DNA from: DAISIL01 sp036822015
Lineage (GTDB): Bacteria > Bacteroidota > Bacteroidia > Cytophagales > Bernardetiaceae
NCBI GenBank assembly: GCA_036822015.1
Contig: DAISIL010000001.1
Location: 1-64,000, forward strand
DNA: 64,000 bases
Direction of reading: 5' to 3'
Part shown: positions 54,265-64,000 of the stretch, one piece after another
Position numbering within the stretch: position 1 is the stretch's first letter
Layout: each line of letters opens with the position of its first letter
Program-made: the position numbers and the translations under genes
The notes under the pieces: generated by a model
What the model was told of the DNA's origin: nothing
The model's database searches: none
Seen by the model: the letters and a program-made list of their open reading frames with translations, nothing else

Positions 54265-54717
54265 ATGCAACGCTTGGTCTTTCCCAAAGGCAGCGTTTGG
54301 CGTACGCTGATCGTCTTTGAGTTGCTGCTGCTCTTGCTGATGGCCTGGCTCGTGGATGCCTTTGCTGCCTCGCCCGCCTGGGGGTATGTGTTGGGGCTGG
54401 CAGTGCTGCTTCTGATAGCCGTCTTGCTTTTGGTGCGTTTGGTTCTGGGGCAGCGCAGTGTGTATGTTTCTCCCCAACAGATCAAGGTGCGCTATCATCT
54501 GTTGCGGCAGGAAAAAACATGGGGACTCCAGGAGCTATCTAGCTGGCAGGAGGTTGTCGTTTCGGGTTTTGGCAAACGCCCTTACAAGCAACTCCAGGTG
54601 TCCTTCGGGGAGGCAGACCTGCTGCGTATCGGTTCGGAGGAGTTTGAGGGATACCCTGCCCTCAAAAAATACCTTCACCAGAAAGCCAGCACGAAGATGA
54701 TTACGGCAAAGACGTAG
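54265..54717 (+). CDS. Small membrane protein, PH-domain-like tail
   Basis: 150 aa. Two membrane helices (about 13-32 and 38-60) precede a beta-rich region of about 85 residues starting VYVSPQQIKVRYHLLRQEKT, which resembles the bacterial PH-like domains attached to helix pairs. The gene begins 6 bases after amn, so the two are probably co-transcribed. No further function can be assigned. Confidence 0.6.
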   Translation: MQRLVFPKGSVWRTLIVFELLLLLLMAWLVDAFAASPAWGYVLGLAVLLLIAVLLLVRLVLGQRSVYVSPQQIKVRYHLLRQEKTWGLQELSSWQEVVVSGFGKRPYKQLQVSFGEADLLRIGSEEFEGYPALKKYLHQKASTKMITAKT

Positions 54718-54733
54718 GGATAGGCTCTTGCTC

Positions 54734-56983
54734 CTAGACCTGAATCCCAATCACGAGAATATCATCGGTTTGTTGGCGGTCTTTGCGCCAGGTGTGGAGT
54801 TCGTGTAGGAGGGCTTCTTTTTGGAGACCCATGGGCAGGTGGCTGTGCTGGATAAGGAAATCCCGAAACCGCTTACTCAAATACTTGCAGTTATCTTCGC
54901 CCCCAAATTGATCCTGAAAGCCATCGGAGTAGAGGTAAAAGACATCGCCCTCGGAGACCTCTAGGGTCTGTTGGGTGAAGGTTTTGGGGCGGCCTTTGTA
55001 GGGCAGGCTCCCGAGCGAAAAGGGCGATCCCTTGATGAGCGTTGCTTTTCCATCACGGATACGGAGGATGGGATTTTTTGCGCCAGCGACGCTTACGGTG
55101 TTTCGGGATGGGTGGAGTACCAGGATGCTGATGTCCATACTATCGCGGACGTTACTGCGCTGCTGTCCGTGTAGGCGTTCGACGATTTTTTTGTCTAGGC
55201 GTTCGAGGATTTGTACGGGCTGGGTAACCTGCTGAGCATTGACGATTTCGTCGAGGAAGTCGTTGCCCATGACGGTCATGAAGGCACCCGGTACGCCGTG
55301 TCCGGTGCAGTCGGCGGCGACAAGGATTTTGAGTAGGTCGCCCGTCTCTGGATCAGTTGCCTCGGAAAACCAATAAAAATCGCCCGATACGATGTCTCGC
55401 GGGAGAAAACACACAAAGGCATCAGCAAAACGGCTGGTGAGCTGTTCGATGTTGCCCAGGATAGCTTGCTGGATGCGTTGGGCATAGGTGATGCTGGCGG
55501 TGGTTTTTTCGCGTTGGATGCGGATCTCTTCGTAGGCATTGGCGAGATGATCGTTTTTTTCGGTCAGTTCGCGTTCTTGTATCTTGAGGCGTTTGTTGAG
55601 CTTGAGGAGGTAGTCGTTGGCGGCGGATATTTCTTCGGCACTCTGTCGGAGTTCTTCTTCTTGGGTGCGGAGTTCTTCATTACGGGTCTGGAGTTCGCGG
55701 GTGGTTTGTTCGAGTTTTTGGGTGCGTATCTTGACGGTCTCCTCGAGGTGGTTGAGCAGGACTCGCTTCTCCTCAAAAACACGGCTGACGGTCTCGAACC
55801 ACCCGACCCAGGCTTTGGGTATGCCTTTTAGATCGGCATTTCGGGCGGCTTCTTCATCGGAGATATGCGCCACGAGCCGCTTGGCAGGCATGATGTAATG
55901 CTGTTTGGTTTGGTAACTGGCTACACCCAAAACAATAAAAATGCCCACGACGAGCAGAAAAAACATCCAGGCCATCTCCCGCAAAATCTTGCTGTAAATG
56001 GCTTCGGCCGGTACCAGGTGCATCAACGACCAGTCCGTACCGGCAATGCTTTGGCGGTGTACCCAGAAGCCCTCCTGGAGATGTACCTGCCCTTCGGGAA
56101 AGTCGAAGATGTTCTCTTCGCGCAAAGCCAGGGGGAGGACGGCACGTGCAGTGTAGGCTTTATCCACGACGGCGTTGAAGTTGGAGGAATGGGCGATGAG
56201 TTGGTGTTTGGAGTTGTAAATCAAGGAACTACCAAGGTCATAATTCGCCGTACTCAAGATGCGATCCAGGGAATCGAGGGTAATATCAAGGGCTACGGTT
56301 CCCCGAAACTCATCCCGATCATAGACCGGTGCGGCACAGGTAACCATTAGTCCTCGTCCGGCTTCGTCCATATAAGCCGATGTCCAGAAGACACGCTGCT
56401 GGGGGTTGCGCTCGGGGACGGCATCGGTATAAAACTCATGGTGGAGGAGGTCTTCGGTGAAGGCAAACTGCTCCGTGCCTGTCCAGGGATAGATGTTGAT
56501 GCCTCGGGGCGAGACGTAATAGACCCACGTGAGGTTGGGGATGTTTTGGTAAAGGGTCTTGAAGTCGGCGTTCAGTGAAAGGGCTACGCTAAGCTCTCGG
56601 AGTACGTCGTCGGAGAACTCGGCCGGATCGCCTGGCCCCGTCATGTTGCCGTACTCGGGGACATTGGCCAGGGTGTCGAGGTTGAATAGGTTCCGCGCTG
56701 TATCGTAGCTCAAATGCTGCAACAAAAAATGCGTTTGGGCAAAAGACTGGGGAAAGTGATAATCCTGGGCATGTACGCGCATCTGCTCGACCCCATGCAC
56801 ACAGGCTTGTAGGATGAGCTGGAGGCGGCCGATGGTTTGTTGCGACTGCTGATAAAGCCGTTCTTTTTCGTAATTGACGTGCTGTTGGAGTTGGTACCAA
56901 CTGATACCAGCCGAGGCGACCAAAACCAGGACAGTAGTCAAGGTAATGATCCGCTGATAACGTCGAAATAATTCCTTTTCCAT
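54734..56983 (-). CDS. Cache-type sensor with SpoIIE-type serine phosphatase
   Basis: 749 aa. A membrane helix (about 12-32), a periplasmic domain of about 290 residues with PAS/Cache-like segments (WVYYVSPRGINIYPW, VTCAAPVYDRDEFRGTVALD), a second helix (about 332-355), a long coiled coil (about 395-485) and a PP2C/SpoIIE domain (about 505-745). The phosphatase motifs are FLPRDIVSGDFYWF, ADCTGHGVPGAFMTVMGNDF, YLYSDGFQDQFGG and the terminal DDILVIGIQV. It is likely to sense a small molecule outside and dephosphorylate an anti-sigma antagonist. It converges on the amn operon with a 16-base gap. Confidence 0.9.
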   Translation of the reverse strand: MEKELFRRYQRIITLTTVLVLVASAGISWYQLQQHVNYEKERLYQQSQQTIGRLQLILQACVHGVEQMRVHAQDYHFPQSFAQTHFLLQHLSYDTARNLFNLDTLANVPEYGNMTGPGDPAEFSDDVLRELSVALSLNADFKTLYQNIPNLTWVYYVSPRGINIYPWTGTEQFAFTEDLLHHEFYTDAVPERNPQQRVFWTSAYMDEAGRGLMVTCAAPVYDRDEFRGTVALDITLDSLDRILSTANYDLGSSLIYNSKHQLIAHSSNFNAVVDKAYTARAVLPLALREENIFDFPEGQVHLQEGFWVHRQSIAGTDWSLMHLVPAEAIYSKILREMAWMFFLLVVGIFIVLGVASYQTKQHYIMPAKRLVAHISDEEAARNADLKGIPKAWVGWFETVSRVFEEKRVLLNHLEETVKIRTQKLEQTTRELQTRNEELRTQEEELRQSAEEISAANDYLLKLNKRLKIQERELTEKNDHLANAYEEIRIQREKTTASITYAQRIQQAILGNIEQLTSRFADAFVCFLPRDIVSGDFYWFSEATDPETGDLLKILVAADCTGHGVPGAFMTVMGNDFLDEIVNAQQVTQPVQILERLDKKIVERLHGQQRSNVRDSMDISILVLHPSRNTVSVAGAKNPILRIRDGKATLIKGSPFSLGSLPYKGRPKTFTQQTLEVSEGDVFYLYSDGFQDQFGGEDNCKYLSKRFRDFLIQHSHLPMGLQKEALLHELHTWRKDRQQTDDILVIGIQV

Positions 56984-57017
56984 GGGTGGGGAGAGTGGCT
57001 CCCTATTGAGACAGGAT

Positions 57018-57110
57018 AAAAAATAAGCGCGTAGGTCGGTAGCTAATCGTCGTTTTTAGGATAAGATACTTTCATTAAATCAAATTTCTTACCAAACGCG
57101 CTTATTTTTT
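57018..57110. repeat. Perfect 15-bp inverted repeat with 63-base spacer
   Basis: AAAAAATAAGCGCGT (57018-57032) and ACGCGCTTATTTTTT (57096-57110) are exact reverse complements. The second arm lies 6 bases beyond the stop of the upstream leftward gene. As RNA on the minus strand, the structure ends in a T-run and could be a long-loop terminator. The arm-and-spacer form also resembles a small non-autonomous element. The spacer holds no ORF. Confidence 0.6.
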
Positions 57111-57115
57111 TGTGA

Positions 57116-57844
57116 TTAGGCAAGACCGGATTCCAGACGGGCCAGGTGCTGCATCAAAGTACGCTTAGCAATCGGCAAGAAGGTCTCCTCGAAGGGGTAG
57201 GGCTGCTCCAGGACGATCAGGAAGGTAGCCGGATTGGGGAGCTGCCGGTCGCGACGTGCCAACGAAACTTTCAGCGATTCGTAAGTCTGGGATAATGACC
57301 GCTGAATCAACTCCACAAAACGCCACTGAATTGCCCGAAACGTCTCCTGTGCTTGCTCAAAAATCGTTACGGCATAGCGATAAACAAGGATATGCCGCCG
57401 ATAAGCCTCCTCCAAAAAGATATACCCCTCCCGAAAATAAATCGGCGTAATCCCGACTGGCTGTACGTCGATCTTCTCCGAGACCTCCTCATAGAGCGCC
57501 TTGCCATCCTGCAAAACAGCATCTAACTGCGGCAGAGCATAGGCGATGATCTGATCCAACTCGCGCATCATCTGATCGTCGTTAAGCAAATCTTGATAGG
57601 AAACTTGTAATTTTTGCCAGTCTAACCGCTGCGCTTGCTTCGGAAAATGTACTTTGAGATGTTGCTTATTCGATTGGATTTGGGTCAGGTGGCGGTGATG
57701 ATCCACGAGTTCGGACAAGACCGGGTACAACTTCTGATCCGAAAACTGCCCTCGGGCGTGTTGCAGATAAGCCAGCAGGAGGTACTTCTTGTACTCAAAA
57801 TCAATCCATTCTTGCGTCAGCCATCCAAGATTCAATTTTTCCAT
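57116..57844 (-). CDS. Cytoplasmic helical protein, function unknown
   Basis: 242 aa from the ATG at 57842-57844; an earlier in-frame start at 57913 adds a hydrophobic stretch that overlaps a likely leader and is less likely. Predicted almost entirely alpha-helical with many Gln/Leu/Tyr, for example KYLLLAYLQHARGQF near 19-33, LDQIIAYALPQLDAVL near 96-111 and FVELIQRSLSQTYESL near 195. No membrane or signal segment is evident in the main body. I recognise no family. The inverted repeat 57018-57110 directly follows. Confidence 0.6.
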   Translation of the reverse strand: MEKLNLGWLTQEWIDFEYKKYLLLAYLQHARGQFSDQKLYPVLSELVDHHRHLTQIQSNKQHLKVHFPKQAQRLDWQKLQVSYQDLLNDDQMMRELDQIIAYALPQLDAVLQDGKALYEEVSEKIDVQPVGITPIYFREGYIFLEEAYRRHILVYRYAVTIFEQAQETFRAIQWRFVELIQRSLSQTYESLKVSLARRDRQLPNPATFLIVLEQPYPFEETFLPIAKRTLMQHLARLESGLA

Positions 57845-57990
57845 ACGAAAGGTTTGGGTTTGGTTTCTTGGGAGAATATACAATAAAAATGCGAAAAGAG
57901 TTCCCGAAGGCAAATTTTATAGGGCAAAAAAGCCTCCTGTCCCTCTTTGACGGGCGCAGCCCTCGAGGACGGCCAGAGATTCAAGATCGG

Positions 57991-59166
57991 CTAAAAAAAG
58001 AAGAACTGTAACTGTAGCCAGACTTCTCCGATGGTCTTTGATTCGGCGGACTGCTCACTGATTTGGTTTCTGCCATAGCGCACCGCTTCGTAGCTTGCTT
58101 TGAGGTTGGCGCGGTAGCCCTCAAAAAAATAACCAAGCCCGATGCCGGCCCTTTGGTTGGATTGCAAGGTGTTGAAGTCGGGTAAGGGCAGCACGGATGT
58201 ATTTTGTTGAGGCAGTGCGTCGATACGTTGGTTTTCGTATTTGAGGTAGGGCATCAGGTGTAGCGGACGGAGGTAATAACCCAACTCGACAAACTGCACC
58301 GTTTGGCGGGGGATCAGGGCAGCAAAAGCCCCTTCGCCGCCACTCATGTACGTAAACGCCCCCTGGAACGTAAGCGCGGATTGCTCACCCAGAGGCATAT
58401 CCAGGAACAGGTCGCCGCCGAGGGCGTGATAGCTCGCCTGTATGTCTGCTCCCAGCCCGAGGGCAAGGTATCTGTTTTGCCCTAACGAAGTGCCGGTGTA
58501 GTATTGTCCTTTTTCGCGTTCCCAGAAGTTGTAGTTGAGCCGGGCGATATAGCGCAGCTGAGATTGATCGTCGAGATGCCGGCCATTGAAAATCCCGAGG
58601 CGATACTCAAGGCGTTGGTTGGCTACAAATCCCCGAAGGTTGATGCCGATGTCGCGGCCAAAGTTGTTTTGGAGGGGCTGGTCATCGAAGAGAGAGTAGA
58701 GGTACTGAAAGTAACCAAAGTCTAGGGCAAGCAAAGAAGCGGCTCCCTGGAGTTGGTTTCGGGTGATGCCGACCAGTTGTAACCCCGCGATCAGTTGGAG
58801 CGCCTCCGAGAAGCGGTGTTCGACTTGGGCATCGAGGATGATGGGGCGGATTTGGGTAAGCCTTTGTCCGGTGGCATCGGGTCGCCCGATGATTTGTGGG
58901 ATTTCGGTTTCCATGAAAAAATTGGTCTTCGGGCTGATGGCCACCCCGAGCAGGATACGTGCGCGATAGACGTTGAAGGAGGTCTGCCAGTCGGGGGAAT
59001 AGCCTGGGGCTGCTTCTTGGGCGGCCGAAGGGCGGTCTTGTAAGCCTACACCTACCAGGTGTACCAGTGTCCCGATGGAGACATTGGGGTAGCGGGTGCT
59101 GTCGGTTTGGGCCAGTGCCTGCCCCCACAGGCAGAGGAGCAGCGGAAAAAGCAGAATTTTTTTCAT
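57991..59166 (-). CDS. Porin-like outer-membrane protein (OprP/OprO type)
   Basis: 391 aa with signal peptide (KKILLFPLLLCLWGQALA, about 19 residues). The mature protein shows the pattern of phosphate-selective-type porins: many short strands (RARILLGVAISPKTNFFMETE near 69-89, RLEYRLGIFNGRHLDDQ near 206-222, RYLALGLGADIQASYH) and an aromatic final strand, GEVWLQLQFFFF. Ligand specificity cannot be told. It follows the cache/SpoIIE gene at 59169 by 2 bases, so the sensor phosphatase and porin are one operon. Confidence 0.75.
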   Translation of the reverse strand: MKKILLFPLLLCLWGQALAQTDSTRYPNVSIGTLVHLVGVGLQDRPSAAQEAAPGYSPDWQTSFNVYRARILLGVAISPKTNFFMETEIPQIIGRPDATGQRLTQIRPIILDAQVEHRFSEALQLIAGLQLVGITRNQLQGAASLLALDFGYFQYLYSLFDDQPLQNNFGRDIGINLRGFVANQRLEYRLGIFNGRHLDDQSQLRYIARLNYNFWEREKGQYYTGTSLGQNRYLALGLGADIQASYHALGGDLFLDMPLGEQSALTFQGAFTYMSGGEGAFAALIPRQTVQFVELGYYLRPLHLMPYLKYENQRIDALPQQNTSVLPLPDFNTLQSNQRAGIGLGYFFEGYRANLKASYEAVRYGRNQISEQSAESKTIGEVWLQLQFFFF

Positions 59167-59168
59167 GG

Positions 59169-61202
59169 TCAGGGCTTTAATTGAAAACCAATCACGAGAA
59201 TATCATCCACCTGCTCGCAGTCGCCTTGATGATCTTGTAGGCTTTGTTCGAGGTGCTGGGCTTGCTCGGGTAAGGGGCGATAGCTGTTTTTTTCTAGGAG
59301 ACGAATGAAGTTTTTGGTGAGGAGTTTGCGCTTCTTTGACCCGCCGATTTGATCGGGATAGCCGTCGGAGAACAAATAAACAGTCGTGGGGTGCTGGCTG
59401 ATGTCCAGGATATGTTGTGTAAACGGCACGGAATCCGTGATGGTCTCTCCGATGGATCGCCGGTCGCCTCGGATACGGCGCATCTGTCCGTCCTGTACGT
59501 AGCAGAAGTTTTGTCGGGCGCCCGCAAAACGGATTTCTTGGGCATTTTTGTCGATGCGACAGAGGGCGATGTCCATGCCGTCTCGGAGGTGTTGCCCGTC
59601 TTTTTCGAGGAGGTAGAGGATGCGCCAATGGAGTTTTTCTAATACTCGGGATGGGTCGTCTTCACCTTCGGAGACAGCATCGAGGGCAGCACTGCTTAGA
59701 ATGCTCATAAATGCCCCAGGCACACCATGTCCCGTGCAGTCCACGGCAGCCAACCAGGCAACTTCGGGATGGGTAGGGTCAGAGCGAAACCAATAAAAAT
59801 CACCACTGACCACATCTCGGGGACGGAAAAAGACAAAAATAGCTCCCCCAAAAAACTTTTCTATCTGGCTCATCTTGGGTAAGATTGCCTCCTGAATCCG
59901 TTCGGCATATCGAATACTGGACATAATATCCTGGTTTTTGGCTTCCAGGAGTTGCTTTTGCTCTTGGGTAAAGTCGAGTAGCGCACTGGTTTCTTCCTGG
60001 CTTTGGCGGAGTTCTTCGTTCATGGTCAGGAGTTCTTCGGTACGTTCGCCTACCTTGCGCTCGAGGTCTTGGTTTTGTTGGGCTAGTTGTTGTTGGCTGC
60101 TCTGGATTTTTTGGGCCATCTGATTGAATGAATCGGCGAGGATGCCGATCTCGTTTCGGGATCGAATATCGGCTCGAGCTTGCATATCTCCTGCCGAGAA
60201 GCGTTGGGTGGCTTGTGTCAGCAAACGAATCGGGCGGGTAAAGGTACGAGCAGCCGAGAAAGCAGCCATCACAACCACCACTAGTGTCATCAAGATGATC
60301 AAGAGCAACAACCACCGTAGCCGAACAATCGGGGCAAAGGCCTCCCGGGTATCCATCCGTACCACCAGACCCGCACGAATCGAAGGCACATAAGCCCAGT
60401 ACGCAAAAACCTCCTCCTCACTAAAATCAACCTGAATACCGAAGCCCGTCTTCGCCGAAAGCACCTCCCACAAAATCGGCGTTTGGCTTACAGACAAAGG
60501 CAGCACTTCAAAGTTTTGACTCCTTCCACGGAGTGGATTCAAAAAACGCGCCTGCTCTCCCTCCCGAATCACGAGTAGGCTCTCGCCCGTTTTGCCTAAG
60601 CCCGTGTAGTTATCCATAACCTGACGAATGGCCGAGTACCGAACCTGACCGATCAAAACCCCTAACTCCCGTCCCTCGGGTGAGCGCAGCGGCGTAGCCA
60701 CATAGGCCAACAGCCGATGTGCCTGTACATCAAAGATGACATCCGAAAACTCCGTCTGAAAAATTGTGCGCGTCCGCGAAAAAAGCCGAGCCAACGAAGC
60801 ATCAGACTGTGCAAGCTGGCGACCCTTCCATACCTCGGAGCCGCTGCTATCCTGGATGCTATACAACACCTCCCCCGAAGGACTGACCCACAAAAAATGC
60901 GCAAAATGTAAAAACAAAGGATCATAAGCCCTAAGATCAACCGCACTATCAGGCTTACGCAAAACCGGCAACTGTGCCAGGTTTTCGATTTGACGCGCCT
61001 CACTTGCCAGGTAATCATCAATTTGGGCTGCCTGGCGTGTGGCAATGGATTGAAACTTTTCCGTTAGCTCTTGCTCCAAAGTTGTCCTGGCACTGTAATA
61101 GCTCACATAGACCAGTAGCGATTCGGCCGGAAACTCAATCAACAAAAACCATAGTAAAAGTTCAAAAGCTACACGGCTTTTTTTTCGTCCTCCCTTTTTC
61201 AT
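59169..61202 (-). CDS. Cache-HAMP sensor with SpoIIE-type serine phosphatase
   Basis: 677 aa. Membrane helix (about 10-32), periplasmic cache-like sensor (about 35-285, FLWVSPSGEVLYSIQD, GVLIGQVRYSAIRQVMDNY), second helix (about 295-315), HAMP linker (about 316-370, FTRPIRLLTQATQRFSAGD), coiled coil and SpoIIE phosphatase (about 445-675: FRPRDVVSGDFYWF, VDCTGHGVPGAFMSIL, YLFSDGYPDQIGG, DDILVIGFQL). It has a HAMP, unlike the other cache/SpoIIE protein. The gene precedes the porin gene with a 2-base gap, suggesting the phosphatase senses what the porin admits, or the reverse. Confidence 0.92.
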   Translation of the reverse strand: MKKGGRKKSRVAFELLLWFLLIEFPAESLLVYVSYYSARTTLEQELTEKFQSIATRQAAQIDDYLASEARQIENLAQLPVLRKPDSAVDLRAYDPLFLHFAHFLWVSPSGEVLYSIQDSSGSEVWKGRQLAQSDASLARLFSRTRTIFQTEFSDVIFDVQAHRLLAYVATPLRSPEGRELGVLIGQVRYSAIRQVMDNYTGLGKTGESLLVIREGEQARFLNPLRGRSQNFEVLPLSVSQTPILWEVLSAKTGFGIQVDFSEEEVFAYWAYVPSIRAGLVVRMDTREAFAPIVRLRWLLLLIILMTLVVVVMAAFSAARTFTRPIRLLTQATQRFSAGDMQARADIRSRNEIGILADSFNQMAQKIQSSQQQLAQQNQDLERKVGERTEELLTMNEELRQSQEETSALLDFTQEQKQLLEAKNQDIMSSIRYAERIQEAILPKMSQIEKFFGGAIFVFFRPRDVVSGDFYWFRSDPTHPEVAWLAAVDCTGHGVPGAFMSILSSAALDAVSEGEDDPSRVLEKLHWRILYLLEKDGQHLRDGMDIALCRIDKNAQEIRFAGARQNFCYVQDGQMRRIRGDRRSIGETITDSVPFTQHILDISQHPTTVYLFSDGYPDQIGGSKKRKLLTKNFIRLLEKNSYRPLPEQAQHLEQSLQDHQGDCEQVDDILVIGFQLKP

Positions 61203-61204
61203 AG

Positions 61205-64000
<2,796 letters not shown>

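Overview
The window comes from a member of the Bacteroidota, probably a Cytophagia- or Saprospiria-like lineage of moderate G+C (about 50-55% by eye). The evidence is: a protein ending in a type IX secretion (T9SS) sorting domain of the gliding-motility type; many starts preceded by the phylum's promoter pattern TTTG-N17-20-TAnnTTTG; three SpoIIE-type phosphatases with large sensor regions; DUF4199-like and FadL-like membrane proteins; and a type 2 isopentenyl-diphosphate isomerase. I cannot name a genus.

Layout. 1-11.1 kb: a partial kynurenine 3-monooxygenase, a GT4 glycosyltransferase, an isolated rpoB, then a rightward run (lipoprotein, N-carbamoylputrescine amidase, mnmA, lpd, DUF4199-like protein, fucosyltransferase-like protein). 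11.1-15.1 kb: a leftward group with a methyltransferase, recF, an arabinose-5-phosphate isomerase and a membrane protein with a voltage-sensor-like end. 15.1-18.6 kb: a structured intergenic region, then an exporter-type ABC protein with an HlyD partner. 18.6-32.5 kb: a long leftward stretch (ABC-F ATPase, phosphoribosyltransferase, membrane protein, beta-oxidation thiolase and FadN-type enzyme with two tiny ORFs between them, a serine beta-lactamase-like lipoprotein, rimO, phosphoglucomutase, and a 7TMR-DISM/SpoIIE phosphatase).

32.6-39.2 kb is the most unusual part. An AT-rich 1.3-kb segment carries an Abi_2/AbiF-type HEPN protein. Upstream of it is a short transcription unit with its own promoter, a long stem-loop and a terminator, which I read as a small RNA. 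The segment sits exactly at the 3' end of a GlcD-type FAD/FeS oxidase gene. It is bounded by a 176-bp direct repeat of that gene's last codons (2 mismatches), so the oxidase stays intact and an orphan copy of its tail remains on the far side, next to an NHL-repeat gene that was probably its original operon partner. No integrase or transposase is visible. This looks like a compact defence cassette (RNase toxin plus RNA) that entered by replacing and regenerating a gene end.

39.2-64 kb: an exported protein, a FadL-like outer-membrane protein, idi2, an orphan metal-ABC permease overlapping a Crp/Fnr regulator, a DinB-like protein, a barrel-like protein, an orphan ABC ATPase, an 1800-residue T9SS protein built of about 16 Ig-like repeats, a small PD-(D/E)xK protein, AMP nucleosidase, two more SpoIIE phosphatases with cache-like sensors (one paired with a porin), NAD-dependent ligA, and a partial propeller/OmpA protein. 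No tRNA, rRNA, CRISPR array or recognisable transposase was seen.
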